Assembly: GCF_037893015.1 (NCBI RefSeq)
Contig: NC_133666.1
Span: forward strand, 623,855,352-623,919,351
Length of the DNA stretch: 64,000 nucleotides
Direction of reading: 5' to 3'
Origin: Macrotis lagotis
Lineage: Eukaryota > Chordata > Mammalia > Peramelemorphia > Peramelidae
In this document: one piece after another, positions 22,831-33,230 of the stretch
Position numbering within the stretch: the first letter of the stretch is position 1
How the letters are laid out: every line of letters begins with the position of its first letter
Translations under genes and position numbers: made by a program
Notes under the pieces: model-generated
Databases searched by the model: none
Seen by the model: the letters and a program-made list of their open reading frames with translations, nothing else
What the model was told of the DNA's origin: nothing

Positions 22831-25432
22831 AATAAATAATATTATACCTGAAAAAATATATAGACCTAGTGGAAGACATCTGAAAATGTGGAAATAATGC
22901 AAAGTATATATAATTTCCATCATACTCTCCACTTTGAGCAGTATCCAGAAGGTGCCTTCAGTGAGCCTACAGAAAATGACTCTATATACCAAGACTTTTA
23001 TTCCATTACAAAAAACAGTCATATTATTCAACTGTGTAATAGCTGGAAGAAATTTGGTCAACCTTGTAGTCTAAGGGGTTCAATGAAAAGCCTGGCTCCC
23101 TGAGCTCCCTCTCTCTTTTTTCCTACTGCAGGAATTGAGTAAAGGTGATAAAAATTAGGTTTGAGACTCAGAAGATTCTCAAGGAACAGACGACTTCAAG
23201 GGATCAATCAGGACTAGCTCCAGGGGCTATTTGGTGCATCTTGTCAGGAGTGGTTTCAGTGTACCATAGTAATGGGAAAAACAGACCTGTCCTGAGGAAA
23301 AACATGATACCTGGGATTCCTCAAGCTCCTTCCAGAGTAATGGCTCTGACAAATTCTCTAGGAGAATATTTGCTTGAAAGGATGAAGGGAGGAAAAGAGA
23401 ATGATCAAAGGAAATAGAGCCCTATCAAGGAGTTATAGCTACTGAGGCAAATTCACTGGGTGAGGGGGTAGTCATAGATGTGGGAACATGAGATCTATTT
23501 TGCTTGGAAGTAAAATTTATTGTATAGCCACTGCTCTGCACTGTTGACATAGATTAGAGACAGAATTAAAGTTTTTTTGATATAAATTGGAGACAGAATT
23601 GAAGCATGAATCCTGAGACTAGCAATTCCCTTGACATAGGGGAAGAAAAAGGCAGCTCTCTCATCCTCTTTGGGAAACTTCCCCAGGAAAGGATCATGAT
23701 TATCATGAAGCACTGGAGTTTGGAGGGATGGTAAGACTATGGACCAGCTGGCACTGGAAGTGGGAAGCAAAACCCGTTCCTGTCTGAGGGAAGAAATGGG
23801 AATGAGGGGCATTGTCCTAGAAGGTTGGTGCTAGTTCCAACTTTGAAACAAAAAAAAAAGAAGGAAAGAGTAACTGAAAAAAGAAAAGAAAGAGAATAAA
23901 GAAAGAGAAAGCAAAAAGATGAAGGGAAGGAAGGAGTAGAAATGGAATTAAAAAGAAAACATGGTCTCACTTTTTGTCAGAGCCCACACTTTATTCTGTA
24001 GGTACCTCCAGACCAAGACTCTTGGCCTACCTTTTTCCTTGGGCTTCCTCTTTCCACTGGCTTCTTCTCTATTGTTCTCTTCCTTATGGCCCTTCCCCCA
24101 TTCCCTCTCCAAGTAAGCATCAGTGATCCTCCAGGTTAAGCATAGGATCATCCTTAAATCCTTCCCTAGGGATGCCAGCCAGACCACCAGAAAAGGCCCA
24201 GTTACCTGATAATTTTTGCTGAGTGAATAATCTGAAGCAGGCAGTACAGGCAGCATCAGGATGATGTTCTGATTATGGTTGACATTCACTGAAAACAACA
24301 ACAAAACAAGAAATGAAAAAAATTCAGGTAGAGTTTTCAAAACTACTGTTCCTAAGAAATGATAGAGATCAGAATGAGGCTACAAGCAAGCCAACTCATG
24401 CAATTGTCCTTGAGAATAAATCCTGCAAAGACAAAAGTTTGCCATCTCTTGGAAACTCATCAAAGGTAGACTATCTAGTTTCCATCCCCATGCTCTGCTC
24501 TAGGATGAAGGAACACTTGTCTCTTCATCCACCCCCAATCACAGCCTATGCACAAGCAGGTTTTCTTAACCACTCTGGATTACCTGAGCCCCTGAATTAT
24601 CCTCCCTCCTCCCCCCTCCATCCCTGCTCCCAGGTCACCCTTACCTTGGCAACTGTGACTGGTCCACAAATAAATCAATCACTCATTTCTAATGAATAAG
24701 TCACTATCAGGATCCCATTCAGCTGCCACCAAAGGACATGTTTTTGAAGAAATACTGAAAGAAGATACCAAATGGTCAAGAACAGAACTACTCAGATTTT
24801 CTCCTACCCTCTGGATTGCTGGCTCTTTTTTAAAGGTCCCAGGAGCTCCCAAAAAACTGTTGGATTTTCTCCAACTAAATCTGTCTCATAGAAGATGACC
24901 ACTGACCTAACTCTCTGAAGAGAGAGGGGATTGAAGTAGAGAGATGTGAATCGCTTGTGATCCCATGGTTCTCCAAAGGTAGCTCATAACCACTTAGGAA
25001 TATTGTAGAAGAGAATAAAGATCACCCATCACAAGGATTAGTGAGTTCCAAAGCTTCAGAGGCTATTTCTCGGCTCCAATCACTCAGACCCCTGAGGAAA
25101 GAAGAACTTTTGAGACTGTATTAGGGCTTATACTACTGTAATTTCTCTTTATATTAGTTTATGAACAAAGCACCCCAGAAAACCTCAAAGGGTGTGTATT
25201 ATAGGGGTTAATGGTGCTATTATTGGGGTAAAGGGATTAGGAGAAGTATAGAGGCACCAAGTGCTCATATTCCTGTTCTCTCCCTGCTCAAACTGGCCCA
25301 AAGGGCTCAAGGAAAATTCTCTTCATGGATTTTTGATCATACTTACATCTATAGTTAAATAAATAATATATAAAAATTAAATATGACATTGTCTATAAGG
25401 AAATGATGCTCCTCACCATAATGGGTTTTTTT
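22831..25432. other. Intergenic, no gene supported
   Basis: A 130-codon minus frame (23948-24340) and a 128-codon plus frame (24313-24699) occur here. Neither shows a recognisable domain, and both are plausible by chance. No L1 or SINE signature is evident between 23000 and 25400. 23845-23945 is an AG-rich patch. Confidence 0.4.
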
Positions 25433-25645
25433 TTGTCTTTCATTTTTGAAGACCATGACATCAGGGAGGTGATGCAATGACAAGCACATAAATTGGATTG
25501 GGGGGGAGTTGCTAAGTCACCAGATCAGGGGCAGTCAGAGTTAAGTGACTTGTCCAAGGTCACACAGCTAGTAAGAGTCAAGGGTCTGAGGCCAGATTCA
25601 AAATTCTGTCCTACAGACTCCAAAGCTCTATCCACTGTGCCACCT
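25433..25645 (-). mobile_element. SINE with '(g)aagaccatgacatcaggg' tail, antisense
   Basis: Tail part 25433-25521 followed by a tRNA-related body ('gttaagtgacttgtccaagg', 'gctctatccactgtgccacc'). Antisense member of the family seen complete at 56165-56491. It forms an inverted pair with 25650-25812. Confidence 0.75.
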
Positions 25646-25649
25646 AGAT

Positions 25650-25812
25650 GACCTAATTCATATCTGGTCACTGGACCCAGATGGCTCTGGAGGAGAAAGT
25701 GAGAATGGTGACTTAGCACAGCACCCCCTCACTCAAATCCAATTCAAATGCTTTTCAGGCACCACCTCCCTGATGCCAAGGTCTTCATCAAGAATGAAGA
25801 ACAAAAAGCATC
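25650..25812 (+). mobile_element. SINE tail segment, sense
   Basis: 'cactggacccagatggctctg' to 'catcaagaatgaagaacaaaa', the sense tail of the same SINE family as 56330-56491. Its last 100 bases are the inverted counterpart of 25433-25521. Confidence 0.75.
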
Positions 25813-26001
25813 CTCACCATACTTCCCTACTGGAGAACCATTGGCATTGTCTCTTCTTCACCTAAAAAAAAAATCATACCAACTCAGGAGAATATGACTT
25901 GCATCCTCTGTCCTGGCAAGGAAAAGGTATTCCATCTTGGTTTTTGGAAATTTCAGTCATAGGGACATCCTTCTCAAGGAGAGGGGCATCCTTGGCCCTG
26001 C
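25707..26001 (+). repeat. Local duplication, copy 1
   Basis: A 295-bp block matching 26625-27103. Shared phrases include 'ggtgacttagcacagcaccc', 'catcctcaccatacttccc', 'gcatcctctgtcctggcaa' and 'gggacatccttctcaagga'. Copy 1 lacks the SINE present in copy 2. Confidence 0.85.
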
Positions 26002-26279
26002 TCAGGTAGGAGGATGAAGATCTGACTGAGTATAGGGAGAATAGGGGCTATGGCTGTACACTCCATACTTCCCAATCACCAGCTGCTCCTAGGGTCTCTT
26101 TAGCTGCTGCTGCTCTCTCTTCCATTCCTTGCACCCATCCGTCACTCACAGATGCTTCCCCTCAAACCCCTAAAACTGTCTACCAACCTCAGAACATAGT
26201 GTATTTATTCAGAATAAAGTTAGTTCCAATCACAATGAGCCACATGGGGTATATTTGTGTGATAGAAGAGAAGAACTGC
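26002..26279. other. Intergenic, nothing recognised
   Basis: Unique-looking sequence between the duplicated block and an old repeat. No ORF or element seen. Confidence 0.35.
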
Positions 26280-26289
26280 TGCTTTGTGT

Positions 26290-26455
26290 GTTCTGGAGAG
26301 TCAATCAGTTAATAAGCATTTATTAAGTGTCCACCATGTGCCAGCCAGAGTATTAAGTGCAGGTGATACAACAAAAGGAAAAAGACAGTCTCAGCTCTCA
26401 GAGAACTCACAGTCTAAAGGGGAGACAACTTTCAAAGATTATGTGCAAATGTGTT
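26290..26455 (+). repeat. Old mammalian interspersed repeat
   Basis: 'taataagcatttattaagtg', 'ccatgtgccagccagag' and 'agaactcacagtctaaaggg' match a widespread mammalian repeat core ('tactatgtgccaggcactg' type). I do not assign a family name. Confidence 0.5.
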
Positions 26456-26462
26456 TTATTGA

Positions 26463-26624
26463 AGATAAATAGGAAATAGTTCTTCCTTCCTCTTTCACTT
26501 CTTCTTTTGCTTTGCTACTTCCCTCCCTTTCTTCTTTCCTTCTACCTTCTTTACTCCTTTTCTTCCTCCCTTCCTTTTTTCCTTCCTTTTCTTCTTTTTT
26601 CTTCCTTTCCTTCTTTTCTTTCCT
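26463..26624. repeat. Polypyrimidine tract A
   Basis: Almost entirely C and T. It shares 'gctacttccctccctttctt' with tract B at 27126, so the two tracts may be duplicated along with the flanking block. Confidence 0.85.
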
Positions 26625-27103
26625 GGTGACTTAGCACAGCACCCCCTCACTCAAATACAATTCATATGCTTGTCATGGCATGACCTCCCTGATACCATCG
26701 TCTTCTTCAAGAATGAAGAACCAAGGGGCATCTAGGTGGTGCAGTGGATAAAGCACTGGCCCTGGAGTCAGGAGTACCTGGGTTCAAATACTGTCTCAAA
26801 CAATTAATAATTACCTAGCTGTGTGGCCTTGGGCAAGCCACTTAACCCCAATTGTCTTGCAAAAACCTAAAAAATAAAACAAAACAAATAAAAAAGAATG
26901 AAGAACCAATATCATCCTCACCACACTTCCCTACTGGGGGTCTACTGGCACTCTCTTCTTTACCCCCCAAAAATATCACACCAATCCAGGAGAATATGAC
27001 CTGCATCCTCTGTCCTGGCAAAGAAAAGATACTCTATCTTCGGTTTGGGGAATCTCAGTAATAGGGACATCCTTCTCAAGGACAGAGGCATCCTTGGCCC
27101 TGT
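26625..27103 (+). repeat. Local duplication, copy 2 with SINE
   Basis: Homologous to 25707-26001 at an offset of 918 bp. After removing the SINE and one target copy it is 294 bp, against 295 bp for copy 1. Confidence 0.85.
26725..26893 (+). mobile_element. tRNA-derived SINE with target duplication
   Basis: Full SINE flanked by AAGAATGAAGAACCAA at 26709-26724 and 26894-26909 (16 bp, perfect). It sits only in copy 2 of the duplicated block, so it postdates the duplication. Confidence 0.94.
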
Positions 27104-27430
27104 TCTTTTCTTCCTCCTTTCTTCTGCTACTTCCCTCCCTTTCTTCTTTCCTACTTTTCTTTATTCCTCCTTCCTTCTTCCCCTTCTTCTCTCTTTCCTT
27201 CTCTTCCTTCCCATATCCCTTTCTTTCTTCCTTTCTTCTTCCCTTCCTCACTCCCTTCTTTCCTCCTTCTCTTGTTCCTTCTCTCCCTCTTCTTCCCTTC
27301 CTTCCTTCTCTTTCTCTTCTTCCCTCTTCCCTTCCTTTCTTTTTCCCCCTCTTCCTTCCCCTACCTCTTTTCCTCCTCCCTTCCCTTCTTTCCTTTCTTC
27401 ATTTCTTCTTTTTTTCATTCCTTCCTAATT
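27104..27430. repeat. Polypyrimidine tract B
   Basis: About 325 bp of C/T with very few purines, mainly CTTCC and CCTTTCTT units. It produces long, meaningless Ser/Phe/Leu/Pro frames on one strand and Lys/Glu/Arg frames on the other. Confidence 0.93.
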
Positions 27431-28090
27431 GCTTAGCACAATGTTTAGCACATAGGGAACATTTAATCAATTTTTATTGAATTGAAGTATTCTCAATTGA
27501 TCTTCAGAAATAATTCTGTGTGGTATGTGCTGTTATTAACCCATTTTACATATAATCAAAATGAGATTGAGAGGTTAAGGGACTGACCCAGGATCACACA
27601 GCTTAGCAGTCATCAATCACATCTCTTGCCATTCTAACAATGATGTTCTAACTTCAACGATTGCCTTAGTCTGAGGCAGGAAATTAACTCATATATTTCT
27701 AACTTAAACTATGAGTGTCCACTGCACCAGCCAGCTCATTCTTAACCATACTGTGTTCAGGGTTTCACTTCCTTAATTATGTTCAATGGCATCTCATCAG
27801 GATGAGTTCAAATGAGATAATGTTGATACTAATGACATTTTTCCTATTAACTTATTAGTCAATAAAATCATATATGTGTCAAATAAATGCAGTAGATTCC
27901 CACATCAGAATATCAACCGCTCTCCACATCAAAACAGAATCATGTTGTGACCAAATTTATTCCCAATCATCCAGCATGCTTCCTTAATCCCATGGCCCAT
28001 CCTGATTAGGATTATGGGTTCTGTCAATATATTTGAAAGTCCAACATATACTTTACTCGAATTAGTTTGGGAATTTCAGTCCTACCAATA
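27431..28090. other. Old repeat fragments, no gene
   Basis: 27431-27490 ('gcttagcacaatgtttagcac') resembles an L2-type 3' end. 27520-27620 has a MIR-like core ('gaccca(g)gatcacacagc'). The rest to 28090 is unrecognised. Confidence 0.4.
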
Positions 28091-28091
28091 G

Positions 28092-28094
<3 letters not shown>

Positions 28095-28123
<29 letters not shown>
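28095..28123. repeat. (GT)n microsatellite
   Basis: Uninterrupted TG repeat in otherwise unique sequence. Confidence 0.9.
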
Positions 28124-28125
<2 letters not shown>

Positions 28126-28319
28126 GACCACTAGAATCTGAGCAAAATACTTCTTGATTGGTTGGTTGGTTCTTGTCCAAAATGACATCATTGTGTTTCA
28201 GACAAATTACAGTGTGTCCCACTGTGACTGATCAGACCAATATGAGCTCAGAATGCTCTTCCACAGGTCAAACACAAATAATACATATGAATACCTGAAA
28301 TGATATTCTAAACTTATAG

Positions 28320-29095
28320 ATGTCACATTTCCTTTGAGCTGCTTCAATTCTGCCTTCCTCATAAAACGCAGCACCCGGATGAGGGCACATCCTGTGCCAG
28401 TGTCTCCCGTGCTGTATAATCAATTCTAAAGTTCTTCAATGAGACCTTCAGGATGACTCTGTATTGCTTCTTCCTAACCCCTTGTGAGCCCTTGCCCTGT
28501 GTGAGTTGTCTACAAAATAGTTTTTTGGCAAGTGTATGTCTGGAATTCTAACAATGTGTCCAGCAATGTAGTTGTACTCTCTCTAGTAATGTTGAAATGC
28601 TACACAGTTTAGCTTGAAAAAGTGTCTGGTATCTTCTGCCAGGTAATCTTCGGAATCTTCCTAACATGACTTAAATGGAAATGATTCAGTTTCCTGACAT
28701 GGCACTAGTAGACTGTCCAGGTTTCACAGGCATATAGCAATGACATCAGCACAATGGCTCTATAGACCTTCAGTTTGGTAGTTGGTCTAACACCTCTTCT
28801 CTCCCAAACTTTCTTTCAGAGCCTCCAAAATACTGAGCTAGTCTAGCAATGTGTATGTCAACCACGTTGCCAATGTATACCTTCCTGGAAAGGCCACTGC
28901 CAACTTAAGTGAATTTGTCCACAGTACTCAAAACTTCTCCATTTTCTGTAATCCATGGTTCCACATATGGATGGTGTGGTGTTGGCTGTTGGAGCCAATG
29001 GGCTTCCCCAGTTGGATGGAGTCTGAATAAGTCCAAATAGAATGTTAAATCCAATCTTATTATCAGCCAAATTCTTTAGGGGCTGATTTGATCTT
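28320..29095 (-). mobile_element. RTE-like LINE reverse transcriptase C-terminus (relic)
   Basis: Minus-strand frames, read across shifts, give thumb-region blocks typical of RTE/RTE-X-type elements: KLKVYRAIVL, YACETWTV and LLERVQL at 28560-28790, then a 'GHIVRIPDIHLPKNYF'-type block and 'VSLKNFRIDYTARETLAQD' at 28390-28560. This clade is distinct from L1. Stops and frameshifts make it a fossil. The exact clade is inferred. Confidence 0.65.
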
Positions 29096-29101
29096 ATAGA
29101 C

Positions 29102-29301
29102 CAGGGGTGAGGAGACATTTTCTGCTAAGGGCCAAAACTTAAAAATTACCCTGCTATATTTGGTCAAACATTCAATTAATTCACCCCTAAAAAGCTCCTA
29201 GATTTATTGAATTTCGAGTTCTGCCTAAAGTTGTCTTGTCAGCCCCAGACCACATGATTTTGGCCTTAAATGGCCCACAGTTCAGAGGTTTCCCACTCCT
29301 G
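29102..29301. mobile_element. hAT-type MITE
   Basis: A 200-bp unit with imperfect inverted ends: CAGGGGTGAGGAGAC at the left, and GTTTCCCACTCCTG at the right whose complement reads CAGGAGTGGGAAAC. The flanks TTATAGAC (29094-29101) and TTGTAGAA (29302-29309) agree at 6 of 8 bases, as expected of an aged 8-bp duplication. CAGGGGTG ends with 'gggcc' just inside are characteristic of mammalian hAT/Charlie-type elements. No transposase. Confidence 0.72.
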
Positions 29302-29309
29302 TTGTAGAA

Positions 29310-30998
29310 AATGAGGAGAGAAGGGGGGGAAAAATCTAGATCTCCTAGAGCTAGAAATTGGCTATTAATATAAGAAAGCAATAGGCTTTTTTTCACTTGG
29401 TTTATACAATGGCAGAATCACACAAAGTCTTATAAGTCTTCAGGATCATAAGGATCCCAGAAACTGTCTTTTCTAACTGTCAAGTCTTAGAAGCAGTAAA
29501 ATAGTGACTCCATATAAGTTAGTGAAGACATGGAAAGAGAAAGAAGAGGCAAAGGAAGGAAACTAAAAGTAGCTATTGGGAAAGTTGTTAGGTAATAAGC
29601 AACTGAATGACTTCAAAGATCATGAAAAAAGAAAAAGAATAGAATCTCTCAGCTTACAGTGATTCTCCTACTCAGTTCTTAATTAGATCCTGGGAAACAA
29701 ATAAAAAAATAAGGATACATCAATCTCATCCCTATCTGAGAAGGGTAGTGTTGAAGATCTCATAGGAGTAGTACAATTCTCTGAGAACTCTGGAGTTTGG
29801 AGTTTTGCTCATTTTTTCCCCCAGGGGAATGTTGGGAATTAACAGATGAGAATGATGCCATTCAAGAGATAGCTTAAATGAGTCTTTCAGGAGTTTCAGG
29901 AAGGAGATAGAAAGCAAACACTGATTCTGGAAGAGGAGGAAGAGGTAGTGTTGAACATGGCATCAGAGCATGCAAGGTTTTCATCTACCCCAGGTAGATG
30001 GGATGGCACTACCAAGGTAATGGATATACTCTGTCATGGGATTTATAATTTTCATATTGATACACTACATGCAATGATTATAATAACTCTCTACATTTGT
30101 TATTAAATCCCCTATTTCCCAGGAGATTCTGGCCTGAGAGCTAGAGCTACAGTGAATACATTGCAACAGAAAGTAATCATTCACATTTGACATTCTAACA
30201 ATGCCTGTACTTGCAACTGCTAAGTGAACCAAAACAGGTGCTACACCTCTGTTTCCACCACATTTTCTCTGGTTCTGTACCCCCACTCAAATATCCTTTA
30301 AGAACTGAGACAATCAAAAGACTCAGTTATTCCCACAGGACACAAGAAACTGCCTGCATTGTCCCCAAAGTGCCTACACCTGTCTACCTGCTATGGGAAC
30401 AGTTTTGTGACCTTTTTGCAGTTTTCAGGCTTACAAACCCTATTTCTACAACAAGCTACAAGCTCTCCTTCTCAATGGGACTTTGGTTTGCAAACATATT
30501 TTCCTCCCTCTGAAATTAAATTAAACTGCTATCTGATTCCTAACTTACCTGTCTCCAGCCTGCTTTAACTGGCTCCAGTCATCCACATGTTAGAGACCAG
30601 TTCAATCTTGACTACATTTAAAATTTCTTTTCTCACCTCCCCACCCCCAGTTATGAATTCAAGTGATTGAAGAAGTGGCTTTTTTCTTTTCCTGCCATCT
30701 CTTCCATCTTTTTGGGCAGAGACTTAAATTCAAATTTTCCTGTTCCATTTAAGTTGTTCTTTTAATATTTAAAGGTAGTTTTAGTAAATCTAGTTCCTCT
30801 AGAAAAAAAAAACAATCTCTATCATGTCTTAGGGTTTTGTACACCCTGAAGCTCCCCCATGGGGCAGGTATCTATCAAGCTGCTCTGGTTGTCAAATTGA
30901 CACTTTAGGATTGAACTGTGGGGATGGGGATTTAGTCCAAGACTCTCTTTTGGTGATTGTTAGGGCCAGAGAAGGAACAGCCCAGTACTATCCCAAAT
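29310..30998. other. Intergenic, nothing recognised
   Basis: No gene or clear repeat in about 1.7 kb. Frames of 60-100 codons here have no domain features. Confidence 0.4.
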
Positions 30999-31792
30999 TT
31001 TTTTGTTTTTGTTTTGTTTATTTATTTTATTTTCATCCATTTGTACATGCATATTTCCAAGTTTCAGTTTCCTTCCACCCTTCCTTCCCACTCCCCTCCC
31101 CTCAGTAAGGAACAGTCCGGTTAGCATTTTACATACATATTTTGTTAAACATATTTACAAATTAGCAATTTTTGGCATAAGAAATTAGGATTAAAGGAAA
31201 GAGATACAGAAGAGATTATTTTTATAAAGTGTTCATCAGATTCAGTAGGGGTGTTTTTTTTTCTGCGTGTTTTATTTTATTGTTCTTCCTCTGATTGGGG
31301 ATAATATAGATCATTACCATCTAATATAATTGTCCTAGCTCTCTGGACTGTTGAAAGGAGTTGTTTCCATCAAGGTTGTTCATCTCATGGTGTTGTTGAT
31401 GTGTACATTTTTCTCTTGGCTTCTAGAATTGGAATTGCTGGGTTGAAGGGTATCAACAGTTTTATTGCTCTTTGGGCATACTTCCATATTGCTCTTCAGA
31501 AAGGTCGGATCCATTCACAGCTCCACCAGCAATCCATCTATGTCCCAATCCTCCCACAACCTCTCCAACATTGACCATCTTCCCTTTTTCTCATCTGAGC
31601 TAATCTAATAGGTGTGAGATGATACCTCATTGTTGTTTTAATTTGCATTCTCTAATCAATAGTGATTTGGAGAATTTTTTCATATGATTATATATAGCTT
31701 TAAGTTCTTCATTTCATATCTGTCTGTTCATATCCTTTGACCATTTATCAATTGGGGAATGATGTGTGACCTTATAAATTTGATGCAATTTC

Positions 31793-31859
<67 letters not shown>

Positions 31860-31952
31860 GAGACCTTTATCAGAACTTCTAGTTGTGAAGAATGTTTCCC
31901 AACTTTCTGCTTTTCTTCAAATTTTGGCAGCATTGATTTTATTAGTGCAAAA
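30999..31952 (-). mobile_element. L1 ORF2 C-terminus and 3' UTR, inverted
   Basis: Antisense counterpart of 7690-8755. The T-rich start at 30999 is the poly-A tail. 'catccatttgtacatgcatat', 'ctctctggactgttgaaagg' and 'ccatttatcaattggggaat' match the complement of that copy in order. 5' truncated. Confidence 0.85.
31795..31854. repeat. (AT)n microsatellite inside L1
   Basis: Thirty perfect AT units at the same L1 position as the tract at 7746-7791, between 'tttgatgcaatttcag' and 'gaaatgaga' on the plus strand. Confidence 0.93.
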
Positions 31953-31959
31953 ACCTGAG

Positions 31960-32120
31960 CATCAAACTTATCCTTTGTCAGCCTCAGTTCCCTGAATTGT
32001 AAAATGGGGTTAAAATATCACTTATTCTTAGGGTTATTGTTGTGAGGAGCAAATGAAACAGCTGCAAAGTGCTTGGCAGAGAGTCTGGTACATGGTAGGT
32101 CCTTCATACTTTTTTCCTTT
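31960..32120 (+). mobile_element. MIR-type SINE 3' part
   Basis: 'gcctcagttccctgaattgt', 'aaaatggggttaaaatatc' and 'aaagtgcttggcagagagtc' are the standard MIR core-to-tail sequence. Confidence 0.75.
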
Positions 32121-32149
32121 CTTCCTAAAGAAAATGAAAATCTTCCTAA

Positions 32150-33230
32150 ACTTATACTTCCATAATTAATGAACTCTCCTCTGATCATATCCCTACCCCC
32201 ATGCCAATGATTCTTAACCCCTGGTCATGATTCATGCCCCATTCTCTGTCCCTCCAATGCCTGATGCCTATTTCCATTTCCCTCACCCCACCCAATGTTC
32301 CATTCTAGTTACCCACTCCTTCTACTGTGCTCTCTAATTTGCTTTCATCTTCAAATTTTTCCTTTCCCATTCCTTACATTTTTTGGTTTTCACTTGGCTC
32401 TCCCTGACCATTCTTTCCAACCCAGGCTGCACTTTAACATATTTCTCTATTTCACTGGTCAAGATGGGAGAGTTGTACTTCTTGCTCCTCATTACCATCT
32501 CCAGATTCTCTACTACTGTTACTCACTAATCTCTCCTCCTTTCAGGTTCACTCAATTCATATCTACCACCCAATCATTTCTAGTAGCTGTTTTCCACAGG
32601 CATTCCCCTTCTTTACTTCATGAATTCAGGACTTGGCACCCAGCCTCTCCTCAACTCCTGCCTTCATACCAGGTCAATAAAAGATCCCAATCCAATTCTC
32701 TTGTGCCCATCATTTGGGTTTTGGTGGCTCAGTGAGTGTAAATAGAAATTTTTTTCTGTTCTAACCAGAAATTCTGGTCTTCCTCTCCCAGATTGATTCT
32801 TTTGGGAACTCACATACACATATTCTGCAAACCATTGACACTGGTCCCCTCACTCTTCCTCAAAGAATACATTGCATCTCCTGCCTCCAGGCAATTTCTC
32901 TGTCTGTATATCTGAAATGTTTCCTCTCCTTATCTCCATCTCCTAGTTTTCCCAACTTCCTTCAAGGGTCAGTTCAAATTCCTGCCTTCTATGGAAAAAC
33001 CTTTCTCTATCCCCCTTAATTGTAGTGAATTCTCTCTGTTAATGATTTTCTGTTTAATCTGCTTATAGTTTGTATGTACATGATTATTTATATACTGTCT
33101 TCCCTTTTTAGCTGTGAAATACTTGAGAGCAACAACTGTCTTTGACCTTCCTTTGTATCCCCAGCACTTAGCACAATGTCTAACTCATAGTAGATCCTTA
33201 ATAAATGATTATTGACTTACAGAGGGGGTC
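32150..33230 (+). mobile_element. L2-clade LINE relic with 3' end
   Basis: C/T-rich degraded coding sequence leads to 'cttccttcaagggtcagttc', 'gtatccccagcacttagcac' and 'ccttaataaatgattattg', the typical L2 3' end. A 146-codon frame inside (32295-32735) is a by-product of composition. Confidence 0.68.

Noticed and set aside
23948..24340. 130-codon minus-strand frame with a hydrophobic start
   Set aside because: No domain, no splice or codon signal, and it overlaps other frames. The hydrophobic stretch alone is weak evidence for a gene.
27045..27480. Two overlapping 127-128-codon Ser/Phe/Leu frames
   Set aside because: They arise from the polypyrimidine tract, where stop codons cannot easily form.
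32295..32735. 146-codon plus-strand frame rich in Ser, Phe and Leu
   Set aside because: It lies in a C/T-rich L2-type relic and does not match the element's reverse transcriptase.
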